A stretch of 64,000 nt of DNA, taken from assembly GCF_010122465.1 (NCBI RefSeq), contig NZ_WLZY01000005.1, positions 431,010 through 495,009 of the forward strand. The letters are read 5' to 3'. The position numbers and the translations under genes were made by a program. The stretch is from Phytoactinopolyspora mesophila. GTDB lineage: Bacteria; Actinomycetota; Actinomycetes; Jiangellales; Jiangellaceae. Each line of letters opens with the position of its first letter. Positions within the stretch are counted from its first letter, which is position 1. Positions 56,021-64,000 of this stretch are shown piece by piece. The notes under the pieces are model-generated. The model was not told the origin of the DNA. It made no database searches and worked only from the letters and a program-made list of their open reading frames with translations.

Positions 56021-57010
56021 TCACATCCCCCACCTCAGCGCGGGGGTGGAGACCGGTGCGTCCCATAGCCGGGCCAGCTCGTCGGTCAGCGACGTGACGG
56101 TGATCGAGAAACCGGCTTGGTCGAGGCTGGTGATGTAGTTGCCGACCAGGCTGCGTGCGACCGTAATGCCGTGACCGTTCAACCACTCGTCCGCCTCTGC
56201 GTATGCGCCGTACAGCTCGATGAGTGGTGTGCCTCCGTGGCCGTTCATGATGACCAGGACATCGCCGGAGATCGGCCGGTCGGCGTGGATGGCGTCCAGC
56301 GCGTAGGCGACCAGATCCCGTACGGGCGCGATCTCCCCGCGTTCACGTCCGGGTTCGCCGTGGATACCGACTCCCAGCTCGATCTCGTTCTCGGCGAGAT
56401 CGAAACCAGGCTTGCCGGCAGCCGGGACCGTGCCGGCGTGCAACGCGATACCGAATGAACGAGAGCGTTCGTTGACCTCGGTGGCCAGCTGGGCGACCGT
56501 GTCGAGATCGGCGCCTTCTTCGGCGGCCGCTCCCGCGACCTTCTCGACGACGATCGTCCCGCCGGTGCCGCGTCGGCCGGCGGTGAATGTGGAGTCCTCG
56601 ACCGCGACGTCGTCGTTGGTGACCACCGAAACGACCCGGATGTCCTCGTCTTCGGCCAGCTCGGCCGCCATCCGGAAGTTGAGGACATCGCCGGTGTAGT
56701 TCTTCACGATGTGCAGGACACCCTGGCCGGAGTCGGCCGCCTGGGTGGCGGCGATGATCTGGTCTGGAACCGGGGAGGTGTAGACCTCGCCGGGGGCGGC
56801 GGCGTCGAGCATGCCGTGCCCGACGTACCCGCCGTGCAGGGGCTCGTGACCGGAACCGCCGCCCGAGACGAGCCCGACCTTGCTCGTGGCCCGCTCAGCG
56901 CGCGAAATGATGCGGTTCTCGATGTCGACGGCGAGGCCGGGATGCGCAGCGGCCACACCACGCAACGCATCCGGGATGACAGTGTCTGGGGAGTTGATCA
57001 GCTTCTTCAT
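56021..57010 (-). CDS. dhaK: Dihydroxyacetone kinase substrate-binding subunit DhaK
   Basis: A 329-residue subunit that binds dihydroxyacetone covalently through a histidine. It begins MKKLINSPDTVIPDALRGVA, then VGLVSGGGSGHEPLHGGYVG. The hemiaminal-forming His lies in the conserved ELGVGIHGEPG. I start it at ATG 57010, with GGAG six bases upstream; the open frame extends 24 codons further without support. First gene of the dhaKLM operon. No dhaR-type or DeoR-type regulator is adjacent. Confidence 0.93.
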   Translation of the reverse strand: MKKLINSPDTVIPDALRGVAAAHPGLAVDIENRIISRAERATSKVGLVSGGGSGHEPLHGGYVGHGMLDAAAPGEVYTSPVPDQIIAATQAADSGQGVLHIVKNYTGDVLNFRMAAELAEDEDIRVVSVVTNDDVAVEDSTFTAGRRGTGGTIVVEKVAGAAAEEGADLDTVAQLATEVNERSRSFGIALHAGTVPAAGKPGFDLAENEIELGVGIHGEPGRERGEIAPVRDLVAYALDAIHADRPISGDVLVIMNGHGGTPLIELYGAYAEADEWLNGHGITVARSLVGNYITSLDQAGFSITVTSLTDELARLWDAPVSTPALRWGM

Positions 57011-57297
57011 CGAACGCTCCAACTCTGAGCTCGGCGACTTGTCCGGCCGCTTCAGCTGGTCCGGAACCACTCGTAGCCTCACCCTACGCCCGAATTGCCA
57101 AGATCATCGGTACTTGCGGCCATCATTCCCACCCGGCGACGCGCCGGCGGCGGGGTATGAGCAGGCTCTCGAGGATCGGGCGGCCGTGCGACACAACCGG
57201 ACGAGGTGGCCCGGGCGTCTGCATGGTAGAGGCATCAATCGAAGACGGGACGGATCCGGCACGATGCGTTCGATGCGGAACGGTAGGGGCGGTGCAG

Positions 57298-57882
57298 ATG
57301 AGAGAAGAGCTGCGGGAGTCGTTCGTCGCCATGGCGACGAGTGAACTGAACCAGCTTCGGCGCTTCGCGTATGCGGTGTGCGGTGACTGGCACCGGGCCG
57401 ACGACCTCGTGCAGGCCGCGCTGGAGCGGATGTATGTCGCCTGGCCACGTGCACACGATGTCGGCGACCACGGTGCGTATGCCCGTAAGGTGCTGGTGCG
57501 GCTGGCGATCAGTGAGACACGCCGGCCATGGTGGCGCCGGGAACGCGTCGCCGACAACATGCCGGAGACCTCCGGCGCCGATATCGCAGCTGATGCCGCC
57601 GAACGCCACGATCTCGCGCAGGCGCTGGCCGGGCTGACAGCCAAGCAGCGGGCGATCGTCGTGTTGCGCTTCATGGAAGACCGGACCGTGGCCGACGTCG
57701 CGCAGATCCTGGGTATTGCGCCCGGCACCGTGAAGCGGCAGAGCCACGACGCCATCGGCCATCTCCGGCGCCACCTTTTGTCAAACGATGCTGTCGCACC
57801 AGCGACGGCTGATGAGCGCTCGGGCTCAGCCAGTCCAGCAGATCGAACTGGCGCCCACGGTGCCACAGGCGGAGGGATCTAA
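57298..57882 (+). CDS. SigE-family ECF RNA polymerase sigma factor
   Basis: A 194-residue sigma factor. Region 2 (FVAMATSELNQLRRFAYAVC, then ADDLVQAALERMYVAWPRAH) binds core and the -10 element; region 4 (ALAGLTAKQRAIVVLRFMED, then VADVAQILGIAPGTVKRQSH) has the HTH for the -35 element. A Ser/Ala/Gly-rich tail follows. I start it at ATG 57298, preceded by AGGGGCGG; longer starts at 57223 and 57157 are possible but add low-complexity sequence. It lies two bases before a membrane protein that may be its regulator. The gap 57011-57297 shows no other gene. Confidence 0.88.
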   Translation: MREELRESFVAMATSELNQLRRFAYAVCGDWHRADDLVQAALERMYVAWPRAHDVGDHGAYARKVLVRLAISETRRPWWRRERVADNMPETSGADIAADAAERHDLAQALAGLTAKQRAIVVLRFMEDRTVADVAQILGIAPGTVKRQSHDAIGHLRRHLLSNDAVAPATADERSGSASPADRTGAHGATGGGI

Positions 57883-57884
57883 CG

Positions 57885-58499
57885 ATGGAAGACGTACTCC
57901 AGAAGTTGCGTTCGGCAGACGAGCGCACCTCGCCACCGCGCGCATTCGATTTGGAAGCGACTGTTCGACGTGGACAGGCGAGACTGCGGCGGCGCCGGTT
58001 CGTCCAGGCGAGCGTGGGGGTCGCGGCCGTCGTCGGAGCCGTGGCCGGAGCGTTCGTGGTCACCCCATTGTCCGGGGGTAGCGGCGAGTTGACGGCTGCC
58101 GGCGACCCCTCGCCCGAGGACGCCTTGAGCCTGTTGGCGGAGCCCGCGGGGATTGACGACGAACTGCCAGCGATGCTGGGTGAACAGGTAAGCCAACAAG
58201 GACTGGTTGCCTCGACGGCCCGAGTGGTCACGGAAACGGAGGACACCAAGTTCTGGGCCGCGGTCAATCTTCGCGGTGAGATCTGCTTCGTGGCGTACAC
58301 CAAGCACCCGTACAACCGGTCAGCGACAGGTTGCGCTGAAGTTGCGGCTTTCCTGGACGACGGACTCGCGATTCCGGCCGGCCCATCGCCGAGATGGGGA
58401 GATGCTTTGCTCGTGCCGGATGGATACGAGCTAAGTGCTGGCCAAGCCGCGGACAGGACACTCGTCACGCCGAACCTGGCCGTCCCCCGTGACGAGTGA
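57885..58499 (+). CDS. Membrane protein, possible anti-sigma partner
   Basis: A 204-residue protein with a basic cytoplasmic N terminus (VRRGQARLRRRRFVQAS), one transmembrane helix (about 40-62, VGVAAVVGAVAGAFVVT) and an extracytoplasmic domain with two cysteines (EICFVAYTK, ATGCAEVAAF). The two-base spacing to the sigma gene suggests cotranslation. The arrangement fits an anti-sigma factor or a surface sensor, but it has no ZAS zinc motif. I do not recognise a named family. Confidence 0.65.
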   Translation: MEDVLQKLRSADERTSPPRAFDLEATVRRGQARLRRRRFVQASVGVAAVVGAVAGAFVVTPLSGGSGELTAAGDPSPEDALSLLAEPAGIDDELPAMLGEQVSQQGLVASTARVVTETEDTKFWAAVNLRGEICFVAYTKHPYNRSATGCAEVAAFLDDGLAIPAGPSPRWGDALLVPDGYELSAGQAADRTLVTPNLAVPRDE

Positions 58500-58522
58500 C
58501 CCGCATCCTGCTCCCAGCCCCC

Positions 58523-58545
58523 GGTGATCATCAGCGCATTGTCGC
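58523..58545. repeat. Single arm of the GGTGATC-family palindrome
   Basis: GGTGATCATCAGCGCATTGT followed by CGC matches the 5' arms at 38553 and 63786, with a few changes. No complementary 3' arm is found nearby, so this is a solo or decayed copy. It lies 24 bases after the putative anti-sigma gene. Confidence 0.6.
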
Positions 58546-58590
58546 TGTTGGATCGCCTTGAATGGGTGTGCGGAGGTGGAGCTCCGGACG

Positions 58591-58773
58591 TTAAGCGGCC
58601 GCTTGCTCGTGCGGCGTGACGACAGGCCACTCGTTGTCGACCTGGCCCAGATTGTTGCTGTAGTTGGTCAGGATGTTCACGGCCACGTGGCCGACGGTCT
58701 CGATGGTCGCGTGGGTGCGGGCGTCGTCGCTGTGGCCGTGCCCGCAGTCATGGTGAGGCACGAGAAAACCCAC
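58591..58773 (-). CDS. Small His-rich hypothetical protein downstream of coxG
   Basis: A 60-residue frame on the minus strand that starts at GTG 58773, ten bases after the coxG stop. It opens MGFLVPHHDCGHGHSDDART with clustered His and Cys, a possible metal site, and continues TIETVGHVAVNILTNYSNNL. Of its 60 codons 52 end in G or C, as expected for a real gene in this genome; the opposite frame scores only about 70 percent. No ribosome binding site is visible, so it may be translated by coupling. I do not recognise the family. Confidence 0.5.
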   Translation of the reverse strand: MGFLVPHHDCGHGHSDDARTHATIETVGHVAVNILTNYSNNLGQVDNEWPVVTPHEQAAA

Positions 58774-58782
58774 CGAACATGA

Positions 58783-59547
58783 TCATTTAGAGCGGCGGCG
58801 GAGGATGATCCAGAGCAGGATGGCGAGCAGGGCGGCGCCGGCGGCGTAAGGACCGTACCGGCGCAGGGCATCCTGGGCGCCGGTGATCTCGAGCAGATCG
58901 ATCGGTTCGACCTCGAACTCGGCGTTCTCGGCCTCGGCTTCCTCGACCGCTGCGCGTTCGGGATGCGCGAATCGGCCAGTCTCGGCTCTGGTGCCGCTGG
59001 GAGCAGCTGGGCTGCTCGCCGCGTCGCTGCCGCTCGCCGTGGCGGGGGCTGCTTCCGTAGCCTGGCCCGAGGTGGATGTTGTGGGGGTGCCGGCTTGCTG
59101 GCCGGTGTCGCCCAGCGTCGTGGCGAGGCAGTCGGAGAACTGCCCTAGCAGCTTCCCGCCGACGTCGTTCAGCATCCCCCGGCCGAACTGCGCCGGGCGT
59201 CCGGTGATGCGCAGGTCGGTGGTCACGTTCACGTGAGTGGAGTCACCGTCGGCCACCATGCTCGCGGTCACGGTCGCCGCGGCCGTGCCGGAGCCCCGAG
59301 CCTCTTTGCCTGAAGCCTCCATGACGACGCGGTGAGCGGCATCGTCGGTCTCGATGAACCGGCCGGTGCCACGGTAGAGGAGTGAGATGGGGCCGAGCTT
59401 GACCTTGACCGAGCCGCTGAAGGTCTCGCCGTCGAACTCGTCGAGTGTGGCACCCGGCATACACGGCGCCACTCGCGGCACATCGAGCAGTACCTTCCAG
59501 GCATCGGCGATCGGCACCGGAACGGTGAACTGGTGATCCAGCTGCAT
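58783..59547 (-). CDS. coxG: CoxG-like SRPBCC protein with C-terminal membrane anchor
   Basis: A 254-residue protein. Residues 1-150 are the CoxG/SRPBCC lipid- or ligand-binding fold (MQLDHQFTVPVPIADAWKVL, then CMPGATLDEFDGETFSGSVK and GRGMLNDVGGKLLGQFSDCL). A long Ser/Thr/Ala-rich, then acidic, linker follows. The end is a single transmembrane helix (YAAGAALLAILLWIILRRRSK region). CoxG proteins are thought to recruit CO dehydrogenase to the membrane. It sits 198 bases after coxM, separated by a complex palindromic repeat. A gene symbol by similarity only. Confidence 0.85.
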   Translation of the reverse strand: MQLDHQFTVPVPIADAWKVLLDVPRVAPCMPGATLDEFDGETFSGSVKVKLGPISLLYRGTGRFIETDDAAHRVVMEASGKEARGSGTAAATVTASMVADGDSTHVNVTTDLRITGRPAQFGRGMLNDVGGKLLGQFSDCLATTLGDTGQQAGTPTTSTSGQATEAAPATASGSDAASSPAAPSGTRAETGRFAHPERAAVEEAEAENAEFEVEPIDLLEITGAQDALRRYGPYAAGAALLAILLWIILRRRSK

Positions 59548-59627
59548 GTCTTCCCTCTCCCTCTTCCGATTTACGGGCTCCGGCTGAGCGCGACGCGCGC
59601 GTGCAGGGCTGTTCCTGCCCGCGTACG

Positions 59628-59750
59628 CGGTGATCGTGAGCAGATATCTGTGCTTGTCCTCTGTGATCGTGAGCGGATCGCTGTCGCCAGAGCGACATAA
59701 ATCTGCTCACGATCACTGACGATGAGGGCGGATGCTGCTCACGATCACCG
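59628..59750. repeat. Compound nested palindrome, GGTGATCGTGAG subfamily
   Basis: Two left-hand arms, CGGTGATCGTGAGCAGAT (59628-59645) and GTGATCGTGAGCGGAT (59663-59678), face two right-hand arms, ATCTGCTCACGATCAC (59701-59716) and TGCTCACGATCACCG (59736-59750). Arm 1 pairs perfectly with both right arms. A TGTCGC/GCGACA hairpin sits in the middle. It fills the gap between coxM and coxG, and its last bases supply the coxM stop codon. Confidence 0.75.
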
Positions 59751-60602
59751 AGATGTTGCGGCAGCCTGCAGGGCACGGCGAGTGAGCACCGTCGCCAGGT
59801 GGGCTCTGTACTCAGCCGATGCCGATACATCGCCGGTGGGGGAGGTACCTTCACCTGCCCGTTCCGCGGCCGCTTGTAGCGCGCCCTGCTCCGCTGGTGC
59901 GCCGACCATGGCCTCTTCGACGGCGTGCGCCCGGATGGGGGTGGGGCCCATGTTGGTCAGCGCGACGCGTGCCTCGGCGATATCGCCGTTGGACCGGCGA
60001 ACCGCTGCCGCCACTCCGACCATGGCCCACGCTTGGGCCATTCGGTTGAACTTCTCGTAGTGCGTGCCCCACCCGGTGAGCTTCGGCACGCGCACCGACA
60101 CCAGCAGCTCGTCGGGCTCCATGGCGGTGGTGAGGTAGTCCACGAAGAACTCCGACGCCGGCACCGACCGGCGCCCCGACGGCCCCGCGACCTCGAACGA
60201 GGCATCGAGCGCGGATGCCACGCTGGGCAGATCGCCGGCCGGGTCGGCGTGCGCCAGCGAACCGCCGAAGGTGCCCAGGTGGCGGACCTGGCGGTCGGCG
60301 ACCGTGGCCGTGGCCTGAGCGATCAGCGGAGCGTGTTCCTGGACGAGAGAACTCTTCATGACGTCGTCATGGGTGGTCATAGCGCCGATGACGAGAGCAT
60401 CGCCGTCGTCGTGGATGCCACGCATCGCATCCACAGCGCCGAGGTCGACGAGAGTGGTGGGCACGGCGAAACGCAGCCTGAGCATCGGGATCAGGCTTTG
60501 CCCTCCGGCCAGGACCTTGGCGTCCTCGCCGCCGTCAGCGAGCGCCCGGACGGCGTCGTCGACACTTGTGGGCCGGGTGTAGTCGAATGCGGCCGGGATC
60601 AT
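59745..60602 (-). CDS. coxM: CO-dehydrogenase-like medium subunit, FAD-binding (CoxM)
   Basis: A 285-residue flavoprotein of the molybdenum hydroxylase family that passes electrons from the iron-sulfur subunit onward. It starts [20 protein letters not shown] and has the FAD motifs AGGQSLIPMLRLRFAVPT and TFGGSLAHADPAGDLPSVA. The ATG overlaps the coxL stop by four bases. The TGA stop falls inside the outer end (GGTGATCG) of the palindromic repeat at 59628-59750, so the C terminus (LQAAATSR) may have been set by insertion of that element. The length is close to normal, so function should be kept. Confidence 0.88.
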   Translation of the reverse strand: MIPAAFDYTRPTSVDDAVRALADGGEDAKVLAGGQSLIPMLRLRFAVPTTLVDLGAVDAMRGIHDDGDALVIGAMTTHDDVMKSSLVQEHAPLIAQATATVADRQVRHLGTFGGSLAHADPAGDLPSVASALDASFEVAGPSGRRSVPASEFFVDYLTTAMEPDELLVSVRVPKLTGWGTHYEKFNRMAQAWAMVGVAAAVRRSNGDIAEARVALTNMGPTPIRAHAVEEAMVGAPAEQGALQAAAERAGEGTSPTGDVSASAEYRAHLATVLTRRALQAAATSR

Positions 60603-62992
60603 GACCGCTCACCCCCATCGGTAGCGCTGCGAATGGCCTGCCACACCCGCTCTGGTGTACACGGCATCTGCACGTCGGAGACGCCGAGCGGGCGAAGCGC
60701 GTCGACGACGGCATTGACGACGGCCGGTGTCGAGGCGATGGTGCCGGCCTCTCCGACACCCTTGGCTCCGAGCGGATGCCCGGGGGCCGGTGTCTCGGTG
60801 CGGTCGGTGACGAACTCGGGCAGGTCCGCCGAACTGGGAACGGTGTAGTCCACGAACGTGCCGGTCAATAGGTTTCCGTCGGCGTCGTAGACAGCTCCTT
60901 CGAATAGCGCCTGGGCCATGCCCTGGGCGATCCCGCCGTGTACCTGCCCCTCCACGATCATCGGGTTGACCACTCGACCGACGTCGTCGACCGCGACGTA
61001 CTTGCGGATCCGTACGTGGCCGGTCTCGGTGTCGACCTCGGCCGCGCACAGGTGCGTGCCGTGCGGGAAGGAGAAGTTGTCCGGGTCGAACGTGGCGTCG
61101 GCATCGAGCGTGGGCTCGACTCCGTCTGGCATCTCGTGCGACGTGAACACCGCGAGCGCGCAGTCCGCGAGTGTCTTGCCGGTTCCAGGTGTGCCCTTGA
61201 TGCGGTACTGGCCCTCGGCGAACTCGAGGTCGGCTGGGTCGCATTCGAGCAGGTGCGCCGCGATCGGCCGGGCCTTGTCGACGACCTTCTGGCAGGCCTG
61301 CACCAGCGCGATGCCGCCGACGGCGAGTGAGCGGGAGCCGTATGTGTCCAGACCCTTGTGGGATGTTCGGGTGTCCCCGTGCAGAACCTCGACATCCTCG
61401 AACGGCACCCCCAGCTGGTCGGCGACGATCTGGCTCCACGCGGTCTCGTGTCCCTGGCCGTGCGGCGAGGTGCCTGTCACGACTTCGACCTTCCCGGTCG
61501 GCAGCATCCGGACCGCCGCGTTCTCCCAGCCGCCGGCCCCGTAGCGCAACTGCCCGAGGATCCTGGACGGGGCCAGTCCGCACATCTCGGTGTACGTGGA
61601 AACTCCGATGCCGAGCTGGACAGGGTCACCGGAGTCGCGACGTTGTTGCTGTTCGCGACGGAGCTCGTCGTAGCCAAGCAGGCCGAGGGCTTTGTCGGTG
61701 GCGGCCTCGTAGTTGCCGGAGTCGTAGGTGAGGCCGGCAACGGTGCTGAAGGGGAACTCGTCGTGATTGATCCAGTTCCTCCGTCGCACCTCGATTGGAT
61801 CCATGCCGAGCTCGTTGGCGAGCTCGTCCATGATCCGCTCGATCGCGTAGGTGGCTTCCGGCCGCCCGGCGCCGCGGTAGGCGTCGGTCTTGGTGGTGTT
61901 GGTGAACACACCCGAGCATTCGAACCGATAGGCCGGGATCTTGTAGATCGCGTTGAACATGAAGGCGCCGAGGATCGGCACTCCGGGGGTGACGATGCCG
62001 AGGTATGCGCCCATGTTCGCGAGCAGTTTCACCGACAACCCGGTGACGGTGCCGTCGCGCCGGGCACTGAGCGTGATGTCCTGGATCTGGTCGCGTCCGT
62101 GATGTGCCGAGAGCATCGACTCGGAGCGCGATTCCACGTACTTGACTGGGCGCCCGAGCCTGCGGGCGGCGGCGAATGCGATGAACTCCTCCGGCGTGAT
62201 CTGCAGTTTCCCGCCGAAACCGCCGCCGACGTCGGGGGCAATCACCCGGATCTTGTGTTCTGCCACTCCTGTGCACATCGCCAGCATGAGGCGCAGGATG
62301 TGCGGGATCTGAGTGGCCGACCACATGGTGATCTGCTCGCCTGTGGGGTCGACGACGACGCCACGCGGCTCCATGAAGGCCGGGATCAGCCGCTGCTGAA
62401 CGTAGCGCCGGTTGATCACGAGCTCCGCCTCGGACTCCGCGTGCGTGACGGACTCCCCGGTGCCGGCCTCGGCGGAGTCGAAGATCCAGGTGTAGCTCTT
62501 GTTCGTCCCCTTCGCTTCGTGCACGAGCGGGGCGTCGTCGGCCAGGGCGGCTTCCATGTCCAAGACGACCGGCAGGGGTTCGTAGTCGATCTCGATGGCC
62601 TCCAGCGCGTCCAGGGCGCTGGCGCGGTCGCGGGCCGCGACCACGGCCACCGGCTCCCCGGTATGGCGGACTTCGTCGACGGCCAGTGGGGGGTAGTCGG
62701 GCACCACGGTGTCTTCGGTGACCGGCCAGGCGCAGGCGAGCGTTCCTTGGATGTCGGCGATGTCCTGACCGCTGAAGGCGTCGATGGCTCCGGGGAGATG
62801 CCGCGCCGGGGCGACGTCGACATGGGTGATCCGGGCATGTGCCATGGGACTGCGCAGGATGGCCAGGTGCAGCATGCCTGGCAGGCTGATGTTCTCCGTC
62901 CACAACGTCCGGCCGGTGATCAGGCGAGCGTCTTCTTTGCGGCGCCGGTCCCGGCCGACCTCTGCGCCGGCATGTGGCTCGGTGACGGTCAT
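60599..62992 (-). CDS. coxL: CO-dehydrogenase-like large subunit, form II (CoxL)
   Basis: A 797-residue molybdopterin-binding subunit. Conserved blocks include [20 protein letters not shown] and the active-site loop AYRGAGR at about 371-377. This loop is the form II (BMS) signature; true form I CO dehydrogenases have AYxCSFR. The catalytic Glu lies in [15 protein letters not shown] near residue 749. I start it at ATG 62992 (MTVTEPHAG), overlapping coxS by four bases. Form II enzymes may oxidise CO poorly or act on another aldehyde or heterocycle, so the substrate is open. Confidence 0.9.
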   Translation of the reverse strand: MTVTEPHAGAEVGRDRRRKEDARLITGRTLWTENISLPGMLHLAILRSPMAHARITHVDVAPARHLPGAIDAFSGQDIADIQGTLACAWPVTEDTVVPDYPPLAVDEVRHTGEPVAVVAARDRASALDALEAIEIDYEPLPVVLDMEAALADDAPLVHEAKGTNKSYTWIFDSAEAGTGESVTHAESEAELVINRRYVQQRLIPAFMEPRGVVVDPTGEQITMWSATQIPHILRLMLAMCTGVAEHKIRVIAPDVGGGFGGKLQITPEEFIAFAAARRLGRPVKYVESRSESMLSAHHGRDQIQDITLSARRDGTVTGLSVKLLANMGAYLGIVTPGVPILGAFMFNAIYKIPAYRFECSGVFTNTTKTDAYRGAGRPEATYAIERIMDELANELGMDPIEVRRRNWINHDEFPFSTVAGLTYDSGNYEAATDKALGLLGYDELRREQQQRRDSGDPVQLGIGVSTYTEMCGLAPSRILGQLRYGAGGWENAAVRMLPTGKVEVVTGTSPHGQGHETAWSQIVADQLGVPFEDVEVLHGDTRTSHKGLDTYGSRSLAVGGIALVQACQKVVDKARPIAAHLLECDPADLEFAEGQYRIKGTPGTGKTLADCALAVFTSHEMPDGVEPTLDADATFDPDNFSFPHGTHLCAAEVDTETGHVRIRKYVAVDDVGRVVNPMIVEGQVHGGIAQGMAQALFEGAVYDADGNLLTGTFVDYTVPSSADLPEFVTDRTETPAPGHPLGAKGVGEAGTIASTPAVVNAVVDALRPLGVSDVQMPCTPERVWQAIRSATDGGERS

Positions 62993-63534
62993 GTCGTCAC
63001 CTCCTGGCTGGCGCCGGGCTGCGCGGGCTGTGACTGCTGGGCGGTTTCCGGAGTGGTGGGAACGTCCGTGCGCATGGTCGAAGCGGCGTGCTGGACGGCG
63101 CGGACGATGTTCTGGTAGCCGGTGCACCTGCACAGGTTGCCCTCGAGGCCCTCGCGGATTTCCTCGTCACTGGGGTCGGGGTTCTCGTTGAGCAGGTCGA
63201 CCGCGGCCATGATCATGCCGGGTGTGCAGAACCCGCACTGCAGCGCGTGGGTCTCGTGGAACGACTGCTGGACCGGGTGTAGGGCACCACCTGGTGTGGA
63301 CAATCCTTCGACCGTCGTGACGTCCATGCCGTCAGCCTGTGCCGCGAGGACAGTGCAGCTCTTGACGCTCTTCCCGGCCAGCAGGACCGTACATGAACCG
63401 CAGTTGCTCGTGTCGCAGCCGACAACCGTGCCGATTTTGCCGAGGCGCTCCCGTAGGTGGTGCACGAGCAGGGTGCGGGGCTCGACATCGTCGTCGTATC
63501 GGACACCGTCGACCGTCATGCTGATTTTGGTCAT
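62989..63534 (-). CDS. coxS: CO-dehydrogenase-like small subunit, [2Fe-2S] protein (CoxS)
   Basis: A 181-residue iron-sulfur subunit. The plant-type cluster is bound by [14 protein letters not shown] (with an earlier part of the domain), and the second cluster by QCGFCTPG and [11 protein letters not shown] Pro/Gln/Ala-rich tail of about 25 residues is unusual. The ATG at 63534 has a strong GGGAGGAGGG upstream. First gene of the S-L-M order, followed by coxG; the classic order is M-S-L. No regulator or maturation gene is in view. Confidence 0.92.
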   Translation of the reverse strand: MTKISMTVDGVRYDDDVEPRTLLVHHLRERLGKIGTVVGCDTSNCGSCTVLLAGKSVKSCTVLAAQADGMDVTTVEGLSTPGGALHPVQQSFHETHALQCGFCTPGMIMAAVDLLNENPDPSDEEIREGLEGNLCRCTGYQNIVRAVQHAASTMRTDVPTTPETAQQSQPAQPGASQEVTT

Positions 63535-63753
63535 AGGGCCCTCCTCCCGTACGCAGTGGCCGATCGAAGACATGTCGGCCCGATGGTGCGCATCGGTCGG
63601 TCCCGCAGCGCGCTCCACCTCCTTGTGTCTGGCGATCTCCGATCCGCCTGACGGCGACCAGATCCCGGTGCGCGCTTGTTGACACCAGCAAAGTCCACCG
63701 CGCCCGGTCACCGCAAGAGGTTCCGCCTATCTGTCTCGGGACACGCGTGTATT

Positions 63754-63844
63754 CGGTGATCGACAGTGCGTTGTGGTCGCTGAGGGGTGATCATCAGGGC
63801 GTTGTGGTCGCGGGTTCACCACCACAACGCACTGTCGATCACCG
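63754..63844. repeat. GGTGATC-family palindrome with a duplicated left arm
   Basis: The arm 63754-63777 is exactly complementary to 63821-63844 over 24 bases. Between them lies a second, diverged left arm, GGTGATCATCAGGGCGTTGT (63786-63805), a direct repeat of the first. The flanks 63535-63753 and 63845-64000 hold no gene that I can recognise. Confidence 0.85.
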
Positions 63845-64000
63845 GGTGTGGGGAGGCCTGGTGTGACGGGCGACACGGGCGCGTGTACTGGCGATCATGG
63901 GCAAGGACGCGCCAATATGGCGATTTGGATTGGTTTCTGCCGATTGGGCGTCAGGCTCAGCGGAGAACAATCCGCCAGAAGGAATCGGTCAGGCTCGCGG

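Noticed and set aside
58558-58782. A 74-residue plus-strand frame opposite the small His-rich gene
   Set aside because: Over the shared stretch its third codon positions are only about 70 percent G/C, against 87 percent for the minus-strand frame, and no homology could be recognised.
63845-64000. Possible next gene or RNA at the window end
   Set aside because: The stretch is somewhat AT-richer but has no convincing start, ribosome binding site or RNA structure.

Overview
This is a very GC-rich chromosomal segment of a Gram-positive actinomycete. The evidence is strong G/C bias at third codon positions, frequent GTG starts, many four-base ATGA/GTGA gene overlaps, several promoters that look leaderless, and actinobacterial families such as DUF3039, SigE-type ECF sigma factors and large LuxR regulators. 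A soil or halotolerant filamentous genus, perhaps of Jiangellales type, would fit, but the sequence does not prove a genus. No rRNA, tRNA, CRISPR array or transposase was seen.

Layout. 1-95: homopolymer junk running into a broken palindromic repeat. 122-6281: valS behind a possible leaderless leader peptide, then an overlapping set of two CNNM/CorC-type cation transport proteins and a SAM hydrolase, preceded by a structured leader with a Cys-x-Cys-x-Cys upstream ORF. 6416-12163: a mitochondrial-like single-chain PheRS paralogue, a GNAT acetyltransferase, a large LuxR-type ATPase regulator and a small basic protein. 12379-21073: a six-gene operon with a family-5 binding protein, two permeases, a fused double ATPase and two YbtP/YbtQ-like ABC proteins, under a Fur-like operator; probably metallophore import. 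21206-24968: malic enzyme, YqgE and a secreted amidase.

24990-34493: an arabinan or arabinoxylan locus with two GH43 enzymes, a sugar ABC importer without its own ATPase, a GH51 arabinofuranosidase and a divergent LacI regulator with a paired operator. 34513-38443: helicase, MFS transporter and DUF3039 protein, separated by long inverted repeats. 38825-54965: the most unusual unit, all on the plus strand: LacI regulator, FAD oxidoreductase, Opp-type importer (five genes), a secreted tandem GH16-like protein whose second domain has lost both catalytic glutamates, a GH3 glycosidase, a sulfatase, and a second close copy of the FAD oxidoreductase. It looks like a locus for a sulfated or oxidised glycan.

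54998-63534: DhaKLM (PEP-dependent dihydroxyacetone kinase), a SigE-type sigma factor with a membrane partner, and a form II CO-dehydrogenase-like (CoxSLM plus CoxG) operon.

A recurring theme is a set of long, near-perfect intergenic inverted repeats. One dispersed family starts with GGTGATC and ends with GATCACC (78-95, 38553-38641, 58523-58545, 59628-59750, 63754-63844). A second family has a conserved inner core and arms that differ but stay complementary (6285-6410, 23224-23324). Two more single elements lie at 36365-36511 and 38046-38117. Genus and operon functions are inferred from sequence reading alone; no database search was run.
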